From NCBI RefSeq assembly GCF_019966545.1, contig NZ_JAIMIC010000012.1, positions 38,125 to 102,124 of the forward strand: a stretch of 64,000 nucleotides of DNA, read 5' to 3'. The translations under genes and the position numbers were made by a program. The stretch is from Heliomarina baculiformis (GTDB lineage Bacteria > Pseudomonadota > Alphaproteobacteria > Rhodobacterales > Rhodobacteraceae). The first letter of the stretch is position 1; every line of letters starts with the position of its first letter. Shown here piece after piece: positions 7,369 through 16,143 of the stretch. The notes beneath the pieces were generated by a model. It worked only from the letters and a program-made list of their open reading frames with translations, was not told the origin of the DNA and ran no database searches.

Positions 7369-10136
7369 TGTCCAAGCCTGTCGAGGAGGGCGGGAACATG
7401 GACCTGATCGGATTTATAGTTACCGGTCAGCACATGCATTACGAGGTTCACGCCAAAGCGATAGGCCAGCTCGCGCTGGCGTTCGCCGGAAAAACCACGG
7501 CCCACGGGCAACAGCGCGCGGCCCTGTGCGTCGACGGCCCAAGCGGCGGCCCAGTCATTGCCGCCGATGACGACCGGGGTCACCCCGTCGTTGAGATTGC
7601 GAAACGGCATGCCTTCGATCTGTTCGGCATCTGGCGGCGCGGCTTCGACCCAGACATCGCGGCTGGTATGGCGACCGGGGAAATCCTGCAGCAGATAAAA
7701 CGTGCGCGTGAGTACGTGATCGGCGGGCAGCGGTTCGAGCGGCGGAATATCAAGCGGCGCGGCGAGTTCCTGCAGCTTGCGTCCGTTCGGGCTCGACGTG
7801 CCGAAACGGGCGGTGTCCGCATCGCGGGTGTCGAACAGGATCATGCCGCCGGAGCGCAGGTAGGTGTTCAGCTTGGCATAGGCCTCTTGCGAGGGGATTG
7901 GCTGATCGGGGGTGATCGGCCAGTAGAGCAGCGGGAAAAACGCCAGCTCATCGGTTTCGAGGTCGATGCCCATCGGCACCGAGGGTTCGACCGAGGTGCG
8001 GAAGTAGAGCGTATCGGCCAGACCGCGCAGTCCGGCCTGTGCGACCTCATCGAGCTGTTCGTTGCCGGTCAGCACATGGGCGAGCACCAGTTCCGAGGTC
8101 GCCTCGATGGCGAAGGTGTCGGGGTCTTCGGTGCTTTGGGCGTGCAGGTCGCCGGGCTGGAACAGCAGCAGGCCCGCCAGCGCGGCGGCACCGGCGCGGG
8201 ACAGCGCGAGACGGCCCGACAGCGCCAGCGAGGCGACGATATCGGCGGCGAGAAGCAGGATCGCGAGGCTTAGGAGCGCCCCGCCAAGAGGCTGTTCCTC
8301 TTGCACGGCAAGGCCTTCGACGGGCACGTCGGCGGGCCATGTGGCCGGGGTCAGTCCGCTTTCCCCGGTCAGCACGTTACGCGCCAGACGCCGGTCGCCA
8401 TTGCGGTAGAGACCGGGGCGTAGATCGGGTCCGGTTGGGCTTGCCACGAGGTCCGGTCCGTCGACGCCGGGGAGTGTCGAGGCATCGGAGAGCGCGCCGA
8501 ACCCGTCCATGATCTGGAGCGGAGTCCAGACCGTGCCTTCGAGATCGGCGGCCTCGGGCGTCTTGGCGGTGGAGGACACGGCGAGCCGTTCCAGCATCTC
8601 GACGAAGAGGCCGGATAGCGGCAGCGAAGACCATTCCGCATTGGCCGTCACATGGAACAGCACGACCTGTCCCTGACCGATCATCTTGCGGGTGACCAGC
8701 GGTGTACCATCGGTCAGACGGGCAATGACCCGGTCGGCCAATGCGGGGTCGGGCTGGGCCATGACCTGCGCGGAGACGGTGACATCTTCGGGCACATGCA
8801 GTCCGTAGAATGGCGACTCCGGAGGGAAGGCGTCGAGCGATTTCGGCTCTCCCCAGCTCATCGCGCCACCGACGCTGCGGCCACCGGCACGCAGGCGGAC
8901 CGGCATCAGCGTGTCTTCCTCATTGCGGGAAATGTCGCTTGCTGCGAGGCGTGTGCCCGCAAAGCGGAGCAGCAGCCCGCCTTCTTCGACCCATTCGGTC
9001 AGGGCGGTCTGCTCGCCGGGGGCAAGCGTGGCCACATCGGCCAGAACGATTACGTCCGGGTTGGCGGGCAGAACGTCCATCAGCGCCCCGTCTAGGAGGT
9101 CGGCGGTGGGGATCAGTGCCTGTTCGAGATAGTGCAGTGGCGAGAGCAGTTGCAGACCTTCGCGGTCGTCACGACCCGCGATCAGCGCGACCTCGCGGCG
9201 GCGCAGACCGTCGTCGGTGAGGGTGACGGCCCCGGCGGCGCGCTGGCCACGGATTTCAAACCGGGTGATGCGGGCGCGCAGTTCTGACGGCAGGATCAAT
9301 GCGGCGGTGGCCGTGGTGTCGCCATCGGCGAATGTGGCGGTGGCCTGCGAGAGGGTGCGGGCGGTGCCAGCGGGGTCGCGGCCCTCGGCCAGAATGGTGA
9401 TTTCGCGTTCCGGTCCGGGCTGCGAGCGGCGGGCGGTCAGCTGGATCGCGCTGTCCTCGAACGTCACCGGGGCAAGGCCCGTGACCGAATTGCCGGTCTG
9501 GTAGACACGCAGCGCACCGCGTTCGCCAAATGCCTCGGTTAGGCGGGCGCGCCCGGGGTAGTCGAGGGAGTCGCTGAGCCAGTGGGTGTCGAAACCCTGC
9601 GGCGACTCTGGCAGTGCGGCTATGATCGCGGCGATCTGTGCTTCGCTCGGGCTCCACGGGGCGGGAGTCAGCCCAGCGAGCCGGTTGCGCCAGATATCGG
9701 CAGACTGAAAATTAATCCCTTCGGGATTGCTGAGGCGCAGGATCGCTACCGGCCGGTTGGCGCGGGCGGCTTCGGTCAGTTGCGCGTCGATCAGGTCGAT
9801 CTTGTCGGTCCATTGGGTTGCGCCTGCCCAGCTTGCGTCGAGTGCGATGAGCAGCGGGCCTGACCCGGTTTCGGCGCGGTTCGGGTTCAGCACGGGACCG
9901 GCAAGGCCTATGATGATCGCGGCAATCGCCAGCATCCGCAGCAGCAACAGCCACCACGGTGTGCGGTCGGAAACGGATTCGTCATCCTTGAGGCCAAGCA
10001 GCAGCGCGACGCCGGGAAAACGTCGCCGTATTGGCGCGGGCGGCACCGCGCGCAGGATCAGCCAGAGGATCGGCAGCACCAGAAGCCCCAGCAAGAGCCA
10101 GGGCGCGGAGAAGCCGATACCGGCGAGAACGGTCAT
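7365..10136 (-). CDS. BatA-domain / DUF4159 membrane protein
   Basis: This is a 923-residue inner-membrane protein. The N-terminus is a BatA (aerotolerance) domain with two helices: residues 5-30 (SAPWLLLGLLVLPILWLILRA) and about 60-80 (WWLLLLRMLAIAAIIIGLAG). A long beta-rich extracytoplasmic region follows, then a helix pair near residues 625-670. The C-terminal DUF4159 domain (about 690-910) contains FFPLLYWPITPDQPIP, LRSGGMILFDTRDAD and the ending MHVLTGNYKSDQVH. It overlaps its neighbours by 4 bp on both sides. The domain order is characteristic of the MoxR-DUF58-DUF4159 operons of alphaproteobacteria; the biochemical role is not known. Confidence 0.88.
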   Translation of the reverse strand: MTVLAGIGFSAPWLLLGLLVLPILWLILRAVPPAPIRRRFPGVALLLGLKDDESVSDRTPWWLLLLRMLAIAAIIIGLAGPVLNPNRAETGSGPLLIALDASWAGATQWTDKIDLIDAQLTEAARANRPVAILRLSNPEGINFQSADIWRNRLAGLTPAPWSPSEAQIAAIIAALPESPQGFDTHWLSDSLDYPGRARLTEAFGERGALRVYQTGNSVTGLAPVTFEDSAIQLTARRSQPGPEREITILAEGRDPAGTARTLSQATATFADGDTTATAALILPSELRARITRFEIRGQRAAGAVTLTDDGLRRREVALIAGRDDREGLQLLSPLHYLEQALIPTADLLDGALMDVLPANPDVIVLADVATLAPGEQTALTEWVEEGGLLLRFAGTRLAASDISRNEEDTLMPVRLRAGGRSVGGAMSWGEPKSLDAFPPESPFYGLHVPEDVTVSAQVMAQPDPALADRVIARLTDGTPLVTRKMIGQGQVVLFHVTANAEWSSLPLSGLFVEMLERLAVSSTAKTPEAADLEGTVWTPLQIMDGFGALSDASTLPGVDGPDLVASPTGPDLRPGLYRNGDRRLARNVLTGESGLTPATWPADVPVEGLAVQEEQPLGGALLSLAILLLAADIVASLALSGRLALSRAGAAALAGLLLFQPGDLHAQSTEDPDTFAIEATSELVLAHVLTGNEQLDEVAQAGLRGLADTLYFRTSVEPSVPMGIDLETDELAFFPLLYWPITPDQPIPSQEAYAKLNTYLRSGGMILFDTRDADTARFGTSSPNGRKLQELAAPLDIPPLEPLPADHVLTRTFYLLQDFPGRHTSRDVWVEAAPPDAEQIEGMPFRNLNDGVTPVVIGGNDWAAAWAVDAQGRALLPVGRGFSGERQRELAYRFGVNLVMHVLTGNYKSDQVHVPALLDRLGQ

Positions 10137-11008
10137 GATGTGCCCCTGTCCAGCGCGCGATAAAGCCAGAGCAGCGCCGATTGCGCCGAGTCGCCGGTGT
10201 GATGTGTGCCGTAATGCCAGCCGGTCAGGCGGCAGAGCTGCGAGAGTTCCTCGCGCCGTTCATGCAGGCGTTGCAGGTAGCGGTCGCGCAGGTCGTTGGC
10301 CTTGAGCGTTTCGTGGCGGAGCGAGCCGCCGACGCTTTCGAATATGGTGCGGCCGCGAAAGGGAAACTGTTCCTCGGACGGGTCGAGCACCTGCATCAGC
10401 ACGCCGCGAACGCCACGGTCGGCGGCCTTGGTGAGCGCCAGCCGGACTTCGGTCATGTCGCCCATGAAGTCGGAGATAAACAGCGCGCGGGCATGGGGGA
10501 TCATGGCCCGGTGCTCGGGAGGGGCGTAATCCTCGGAGGAATCCACGCTGAGGCTTTCCGCCAGCCGCATGATCTGCGCCTTGCCGCGCCGGGGTGGCAG
10601 GGCGGTGCCGGTCAGGCCGACGCGTTCGCCGCCGCGCACCAGAAGGATGGCGATGCCAAGGCCCAGAAGACGGGCGCGGTCGGCCTTGGTTTCCAGATGT
10701 GTGTCCGAGGAAAAGCGCATTGAGGCGCCCTGATCGACCCAGAGCATCACCGATTGCGCGATCTGCCATTCCCGTTCGCGCACGAATTGGTGATCGCCGC
10801 GCGCCGAGCGGCGGTGGTCGATCATGCGGCGGCTGTCGCCGATCTGGGCAGGACGGTATTGCCAGAAATCATCGCCCATGCCCGCGCGCCGCCGGCCGTG
10901 ATCGCCCAGCAACACGGTGCCGGCCAGATGGTCGGCGCGCGCAAGCAGCGGCGGTAGTCGGCTCGCTTCGGCTTCGGCACGGTGGCGAAGGGCGTTTGAT
11001 TGTATCAC
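10133..11008 (-). CDS. DUF58 domain protein
   Basis: This 291-residue cytoplasmic protein has the DUF58 signature: DDFWQYRPAQIGDSRRMIDH, then SARGDHQFVREREW and SVMLWVDQGASM. The last resembles the start of a von Willebrand A fold. It lies between the MoxR ATPase gene (upstream, 4-bp overlap) and the DUF4159 gene (downstream, 4-bp overlap). DUF58 proteins are the regular partners of MoxR ATPases and probably act as their substrate adaptors; here that is inferred from the context. Confidence 0.92.
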   Translation of the reverse strand: MIQSNALRHRAEAEASRLPPLLARADHLAGTVLLGDHGRRRAGMGDDFWQYRPAQIGDSRRMIDHRRSARGDHQFVREREWQIAQSVMLWVDQGASMRFSSDTHLETKADRARLLGLGIAILLVRGGERVGLTGTALPPRRGKAQIMRLAESLSVDSSEDYAPPEHRAMIPHARALFISDFMGDMTEVRLALTKAADRGVRGVLMQVLDPSEEQFPFRGRTIFESVGGSLRHETLKANDLRDRYLQRLHERREELSQLCRLTGWHYGTHHTGDSAQSALLWLYRALDRGTS

Positions 11009-12012
11009 GCAGCAGCCTCGGTCCGCGTCAGGCTTGTCGCGGTGGTTTCAATAAGTTCGGCGAGGCTGTCGCCACGGGCGCGGGCGGCAAAGTTCAGTGC
11101 CATGCGATGGCTGAGAACCGGGCGGGCCATGTCGATCACATCCTCGGCGCTGGGCGCGAGGCGTCCCTGCAGCATGGCGCTGGCGCGGACGGTCATCATC
11201 AGGGCCTGCGCGGCACGCGGGCCGGGGCCCCATGCGACGGTATCGCGCACCCGTTCAGAGGCATCCGGTTCGTCGGGACGGAAGGCGCGGACCAGATCGA
11301 GGATCATTTCCACCACCGATTCGCCCACCGGCATGCGCCGCAACAGGGTCTGTGCGGCTAGCAGTTCGTCGCGGGTGAAAACCGCGGTCGCCTTGTCCTC
11401 GCTCACGCCGGTGGTGGCGAGGAGAATGTCGCGTTCGGTATCGCGGTCGGGGTAATTCACGTCGATCTGCACGAGGAAACGATCGAGCTGCGCTTCGGGC
11501 AGAGGATAGGTGCCTTCCTGTTCGATCGGGTTCTGGGTGGCCAGGACGTGGAAGGCGCGGCCAAGGTCACGGTCGGCGCCGGCGACGGTCACGACCCGTT
11601 CCTGCATGGCCTGCAGCAGCGCCGACTGGGTACGCGGGCTGGCACGGTTGATTTCATCCGCCATCAGCAATTCACAGAAGATCGGCCCGGAAACGAAACG
11701 GAAATTCCGCGTGCCATCGGCTGAGGTGTCCAGAACTTCGGAGCCGAGAATGTCGGCGGGCATCAGGTCGGGGGTGAACTGGATACGGTTGCCATCAAGG
11801 CCCATCACCGTCGAAAGCGTTTCGACCAAGCGGGTTTTCCCAAGCCCGGGAAGGCCGATCAGCAGCGCGTGACCGCCGCAGAGCAGGGCGGCGAGCGTCA
11901 GGTCGACGACCCGTTCCTGACCGATGAAACGGCGCGTGATGGATTGCTTGGCTTCGGCCAGTTTGCTTTCCAGCGCCTCGATCTCGGCAACCAGATCTGA
12001 GGTATCGGACAT
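11005..12012 (-). CDS. MoxR family AAA ATPase
   Basis: This 335-residue AAA+ ATPase of the MoxR (AAA_3) group has Walker A GLPGLGKTRLVE at about residue 55, Walker B LLMADEINRA at about residue 118, the sensor segment ATQNPIEQEGTYPLPEAQLDRF, and the C-terminal lid. It is first in a four-gene operon with DUF58, BatA/DUF4159 and the amidotransferase-like protein, all with ATGA overlaps. MoxR ATPases are thought to act as chaperones in complex or envelope-protein maturation. The cofactor or target here is not evident. Confidence 0.95.
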   Translation of the reverse strand: MSDTSDLVAEIEALESKLAEAKQSITRRFIGQERVVDLTLAALLCGGHALLIGLPGLGKTRLVETLSTVMGLDGNRIQFTPDLMPADILGSEVLDTSADGTRNFRFVSGPIFCELLMADEINRASPRTQSALLQAMQERVVTVAGADRDLGRAFHVLATQNPIEQEGTYPLPEAQLDRFLVQIDVNYPDRDTERDILLATTGVSEDKATAVFTRDELLAAQTLLRRMPVGESVVEMILDLVRAFRPDEPDASERVRDTVAWGPGPRAAQALMMTVRASAMLQGRLAPSAEDVIDMARPVLSHRMALNFAARARGDSLAELIETTATSLTRTEAAA

Positions 12013-12090
12013 GACTTTCCTTTCGGGCGACGTATATGACCTGTATGACTGTTACTCAGTGTATCGTGCAGAAAGGAAATGGCAAAAGCT

Positions 12091-12669
12091 ATGAGCGGAC
12101 AAAATGCCGTTACCCCGTCAGCCGAAGGCATCGCTGCCTCGATCCGAGCCGCAAAGACGCGCGGATTGCCGCCGGTTCATCTTTGGGATCCCGAGTTTTG
12201 CGGCGATCTGGACATGACGATCGCCCGGGATGGCACCTGGTTCTACCTTGGTACGCCCATTGGGCGGCCCGAACTGGTGCGATTGTTTTCGACGATTCTC
12301 AAGAAGGAAGACGACAAGTATTTCCTTGTGACGCCGGTCGAAAAGGTCGGCATCACGGTCGAGGACGCGCCCTTTGTGGCTGTGGATTTTGAAACCAAAG
12401 GTGAAGGGCGTGATCAATTTCTGACCTTTACCACCAATGTGGGCGACACCGCGATGGCCGGAGCGGACCATCCGATTCGTGTTGAGCGGGATCCGGAGAC
12501 CGGAGAACCGTCGCCTTACGTTCTGATCCGCGCAAATCTCGAGGCGCTGATCGACCGCAAGAGCTTTTACCGGCTGGTCGAGGTGGGCGAACATCACGAG
12601 GACTGGTTTGGCATCTGGTCGGGAGGTCAGTTCTTTCCGATCATCCCGTCCAAGGACCTGCCTGCCTGA
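12091..12669 (+). CDS. DUF1285 domain protein
   Basis: This 192-residue protein matches the DUF1285 family: [50 protein letters not shown], and the C-terminal [20 protein letters not shown]. An ATG at 12079 is also in frame, but the purine-rich AAGGAA sits only 2 bases before it and 12 bases before 12091, so the start is not settled. It is divergent from moxR, and the 78-base gap must hold both promoters. No function is established for the family. Confidence 0.88.
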   Translation: MSGQNAVTPSAEGIAASIRAAKTRGLPPVHLWDPEFCGDLDMTIARDGTWFYLGTPIGRPELVRLFSTILKKEDDKYFLVTPVEKVGITVEDAPFVAVDFETKGEGRDQFLTFTTNVGDTAMAGADHPIRVERDPETGEPSPYVLIRANLEALIDRKSFYRLVEVGEHHEDWFGIWSGGQFFPIIPSKDLPA

Positions 12670-12722
12670 TCTATCCGGCAAATTCGGGTGGGACGGGTTG
12701 ATTTTCTCAACGGATTAAGGTT

Positions 12723-12736
12723 TGTTATCGCTAACA
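12723..12736 (+). promoter_or_regulatory. GntR/LacI-type operator before edd
   Basis: TGTTATCGCTAACA is a 12-of-14 palindrome (TGTTA-N-CG-N-TAACA) and resembles operators of the gluconate repressor GntR of the LacI family. It lies 65 bases upstream of the edd start. A GntR-like repressor is encoded at 49127-50152 in this same window, which makes gluconate control of edd-eda likely. Confidence 0.5.
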
Positions 12737-12800
12737 TCGTGATGCCTGAAAACAGGACGATCATCGCCGTGCAGCCAGAACCGAAGGTGAGGAAGCTATC

Positions 12801-14609
12801 ATGGCCCTGAATTCTACCGTCGCTCGCGTGACCGAGCGGATCATCGAACGCAGCGCGCCGACCCGGCAGCCCTATCTTGAACGGATGCGGGCAGCCGGAG
12901 AGCAAGGCCCGGCGCGGGCGCATCTTTCATGTAGCGGACAGGCGCATGCCTATGCGGCGGCGGGCGAGGACCAGGCAGAGCTTGCTACCGGTTCTGCCGG
13001 TAATCTCGGGATCGTGACCGCATATAACGATATGCTTTCGGCGCATCAGCCGTTTGAGCGTTTTCCCGATCTAATCCGCACGGCCGCGCGCTCGGTCGGC
13101 GGGACGGCGCAGGTGGCGGGCGGGGTGCCTGCCATGTGCGACGGGGTCACACAAGGCGAGGCGGGAATGGAGCTGAGCCTGTTTTCCCGCGATGCCATTG
13201 CGATGGCGACGGGCGTTGCCCTGTCGCATAACGTTTTCGACGCGGCGGTTTTTCTAGGGGTCTGTGACAAGATTGTGCCGGGGTTGGTGATCGCGGCGCA
13301 GGCATTCGGGCATCTGCCAATCGTGTTTCTGCCCGCCGGTCCGATGACCAGCGGCATCAGCAACGACGAAAAGGCCAAGGTGCGTCAGCAATTCGCTGCC
13401 GGGGAAGTCGGGCGCGAAGAATTGATGGCGGCGGAGATGGCAGCCTATCACGGGCCGGGAACCTGCACCTTTTACGGCACGGCCAACACCAACCAGATGC
13501 TGATGGAGTTCATGGGGCTGCACCTGCCCGGTTCGAGCTTTGTAACGCCCAATACCGGTTTGCGTGATGCGCTGACACAGGAAGGCGCGCGGCGGGCGCT
13601 GTCGCTGAGCGCTCTGGGCAATGACTATACGCCGACCTGCGATATTCTGGATGAACGCGCCTTTGTGAACGGGATCGTCGGGCTGAACGCGACGGGCGGG
13701 TCGACTAACCTGTTGATCCATCTGGTGGCGATGGCCCGGGCCGGGGGGATCGTGCTCGACTGGGAGGATTTCTCGGAACTGTCCGACGTGACGCCGCTGA
13801 TGGCGCGGGTTTATCCGAACGGGCTGGCCGATGTGAACCATTTCCATGCGGCAGGCGGGCTGGGCTATATGATCGGCGATTTGCTGAAAGAGGGGATGCT
13901 GCATCCCGATACCAAGACCGTCGCGGGGCAGGGGCTTGAGCATTACACGGCGGAACCCAAGCTGAAAGGTGACACTTTGGGCTGGGAAGCCGGTTCTGGC
14001 GAGAGCCTGAACGAAAAGATCCTGCGGCCTGCAAGCGATCCGTTCCAACCGACGGGCGGGTTGAAACGACTGGCGGGCTCGCTCGGGACAGCAGTTATGA
14101 AGATCTCTGCCGTGGCGCCGGAGCATCGCGCTGTCGAGGCGAAAGTGCGCGTCTTCCACGATCAGGACGCGGTTAAGGAGGCATTTCGCGCCGGGGAGTT
14201 CACCGAGGACACAATTGTCGTCGTGCGCTTTCAAGGGCCCAAGGCGAATGGGATGCCCGAGCTGCATTCGCTGACGCCTGTGCTGGGGGTCTTGCAGGGG
14301 CGTGGGCTGAAAGTGGCGCTGGTGACCGATGGCCGGATGTCCGGGGCCTCGGGCAAGGTGCCCTCGGCGATCCATGTCTGCCCCGAGGCGCTGGACGGCG
14401 GGCCGATTGCGCGGTTGCGTGACGGGGATGTGCTGCGGGTCGACGCGAATAGCGGCGAGCTGGAATTCCTGACGGAAGGCGTGATGGACCGTGATCCGGT
14501 CGTGCCGGATCTTTCGGCCAATGAATTCGGGACAGGGCGCGAGCTGTTCTCGGTCTTTCGGCGCACCGTTGGCGCGGCCGATACCGGCGCAACCGTATTT
14601 GGAGTTTGA
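12801..14609 (+). CDS. edd: Phosphogluconate dehydratase
   Basis: This 602-residue IlvD/Edd enzyme dehydrates 6-phosphogluconate to 2-keto-3-deoxy-6-phosphogluconate in the Entner-Doudoroff pathway. Motifs include NLGIVTAYNDMLSAHQPFERFPD, GGVPAMCDGVTQG with a cluster cysteine, GVCDKIVPG, GPGTCTFYGTANTNQM and VTDGRMSGASGKVPSAIH. The Fe-S ligand cysteines in these motifs are present and the length is standard. The gene runs into eda with a two-base gap between stop and ATG. The upstream region carries a GntR-like operator. Confidence 0.97.
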   Translation: MALNSTVARVTERIIERSAPTRQPYLERMRAAGEQGPARAHLSCSGQAHAYAAAGEDQAELATGSAGNLGIVTAYNDMLSAHQPFERFPDLIRTAARSVGGTAQVAGGVPAMCDGVTQGEAGMELSLFSRDAIAMATGVALSHNVFDAAVFLGVCDKIVPGLVIAAQAFGHLPIVFLPAGPMTSGISNDEKAKVRQQFAAGEVGREELMAAEMAAYHGPGTCTFYGTANTNQMLMEFMGLHLPGSSFVTPNTGLRDALTQEGARRALSLSALGNDYTPTCDILDERAFVNGIVGLNATGGSTNLLIHLVAMARAGGIVLDWEDFSELSDVTPLMARVYPNGLADVNHFHAAGGLGYMIGDLLKEGMLHPDTKTVAGQGLEHYTAEPKLKGDTLGWEAGSGESLNEKILRPASDPFQPTGGLKRLAGSLGTAVMKISAVAPEHRAVEAKVRVFHDQDAVKEAFRAGEFTEDTIVVVRFQGPKANGMPELHSLTPVLGVLQGRGLKVALVTDGRMSGASGKVPSAIHVCPEALDGGPIARLRDGDVLRVDANSGELEFLTEGVMDRDPVVPDLSANEFGTGRELFSVFRRTVGAADTGATVFGV

Positions 14610-14611
14610 AC

Positions 14612-15253
14612 ATGTCGATGACCGGAAGCGAAGCGAGCCGCCGCACGCGCGAAATTTGCCAGACCGCGCCGATTGTGCCGGTGCTGGTGGTCAAGGATGC
14701 CGCGAAGGCCCGGCCTCTGGCCGAGGCGCTGGTGGCCGGGGGGCTGCCGGTGCTGGAAGTGACTCTGCGCACACCGGCCGCACTGGATGTGATCCGCGAG
14801 ATGTCTGGGGTGACGGGCGGGATCGTCGGAGCCGGAACGCTGGTGACGTCACAGGATGTGCGCGCGGCCAAGGAGGCCGGGGCGACATTCGGCGTATCGC
14901 CCGGCGCGACTGACGAATTGCTCGCAGCCTGCGAGGCCGAGGATCTGCCGCTTTTGCCGGGGGCGGCGACCGCGACGGAAGCGATGCGGTTGCTGGTGCG
15001 CGGCTATGACATGATGAAGTTCTTTCCCGCCGAAGCCTCGGGCGGGGCACCGGCGCTGAAGGCCATCGGCGCGCCGCTGCCGCAGATTTCCTTTTGCCCG
15101 ACCGGCGGTGTCAGCCTGTCGAACGCGCCGAGCTATCTTGGCCTGTCGAACGTGGTCTGTGCCGGGGGCAGCTGGGTGGCGCCGGGGGATGCGGTCGAGG
15201 CCGGAGACTGGGCGCGGATCGAGACGCTTGCGAAAGAAGCCAGCGCGCTTTGA
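14612..15253 (+). CDS. eda: KDPG aldolase
   Basis: This 213-residue class I aldolase cleaves KDPG to pyruvate and glyceraldehyde 3-phosphate. Family motifs are PIVPVLVVKDAAKARPLAEAL with LEVTLRTPAAL (the catalytic Glu), GAGTLVTSQDV, FGVSPGATDELL, LLPGAATATEAM and MMKFFPAEASGG with the Schiff-base Lys. The ATG at 14612 has GGAG 7 bases upstream; a TTG at 14606 overlapping edd is less likely. With edd it forms a complete lower Entner-Doudoroff branch. Confidence 0.96.
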   Translation: MSMTGSEASRRTREICQTAPIVPVLVVKDAAKARPLAEALVAGGLPVLEVTLRTPAALDVIREMSGVTGGIVGAGTLVTSQDVRAAKEAGATFGVSPGATDELLAACEAEDLPLLPGAATATEAMRLLVRGYDMMKFFPAEASGGAPALKAIGAPLPQISFCPTGGVSLSNAPSYLGLSNVVCAGGSWVAPGDAVEAGDWARIETLAKEASAL

Positions 15254-15328
15254 TCGTGGTCGCGCAATCTGAGCGTGATTTGGCCGCAATCACAGGTTAC
15301 GACTTGGTGAACGAGCGTTGGAGCCTTC

Positions 15329-16081
15329 ATGCCGAGATTTGCCGCGAACCTGTCGTTGCTGTTTACCGAGTTTCCCTATCTGGAAAGATTCGAGGCAGCG
15401 GCCCGGGCGGGATTCCGGGCCGTGGAGATCCTGTTTCCTTATGAATTCCCGGCCGGGGAAACCCGGCGTGCGCTGATCTCAAACGATCTCGAACTGGTTC
15501 TCATCAATGCGCCGCCGCCGAATTACACTGGCGGGGATCAGGGGTTCGCAGGCGTACCGGGGGGCGAAGCGCGGTTCCAGTATGACATGCGCCGGGTCAT
15601 GCGTTTTGCCGGGGAATTCCATCCCGGCGTGATCCACCTGATGTCGGGATACAGCGAGGACCCGGCGGCGGTGGATGTGCTTGTACAGAACTTGCAATGG
15701 GCGTCGGATATGGCGCCGATGCAGCAGTTCACCGTCGAACCGCTGAACCGCACCGACCAGCCGGGCTATGTGCTGAGCGATTTCGACCTTGCGGCGGAGG
15801 TACTGGCCCGGGTGGGGCGCGACAACGTCGGGCTGCAGTTCGATACCTATCACGCGCAGGTCATCCATGGCGATGCGCTGGCGGTCTGGGACCGGGTCGC
15901 GCCGCTGGTGCGCCATGTGCAGGTCGGCGATGTTCCGGGCCGGGTGGAGCCCGGCGGCGGGCATTTCGATTTCCGTGGGTTTTTCGAGATGCTGGACGCG
16001 ACCGGCTATGCGGGCTGGGTCAGCGCCGAGTATCACCCGAGGACGAAACTGACCAAGGACAGCCTTGGCTGGATGCGGTAG
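15329..16081 (+). CDS. hyi: Hydroxypyruvate isomerase-like TIM-barrel protein
   Basis: This 250-residue xylose-isomerase-like TIM barrel begins MPRFAANLSLLFTEFPYLERF, typical of the Hyi/OtnI group, with FRAVEILFPYEFPA, VEPLNRTDQPGYVLS (metal-ligand Glu), GLQFDTYHAQVIHGD, HVQVGDVPGR and the last Glu in WVSAEYHPR. Metal-ligand acidic residues are all present. Members isomerise hydroxypyruvate or 2-oxo-tetronates. It may share a transcript with edd-eda. The 3' end is followed directly by half of a dispersed repeat. Confidence 0.82.
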   Translation: MPRFAANLSLLFTEFPYLERFEAAARAGFRAVEILFPYEFPAGETRRALISNDLELVLINAPPPNYTGGDQGFAGVPGGEARFQYDMRRVMRFAGEFHPGVIHLMSGYSEDPAAVDVLVQNLQWASDMAPMQQFTVEPLNRTDQPGYVLSDFDLAAEVLARVGRDNVGLQFDTYHAQVIHGDALAVWDRVAPLVRHVQVGDVPGRVEPGGGHFDFRGFFEMLDATGYAGWVSAEYHPRTKLTKDSLGWMR

Positions 16082-16083
16082 CG

Positions 16084-16143
16084 GGGGCTCTGCCCCGTCC
16101 GCTGACGCGGACTCCCCGGGATATTTTCAGACCCAAAGAAGGA
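16084..16143. repeat. Dispersed palindromic repeat, half copy (between hyi and polA)
   Basis: The stretch GGGGGCTCTGCCCC, then CCCCGGGATATTTTCA, ends with GACCCAAAGAAG at 16130-16141. These are the left-arm words of the element at 2556-2640 and 51635-51720, but the right arm is absent. It touches the polA stop codon. Like the other copies it lies between convergent genes. Confidence 0.7.
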
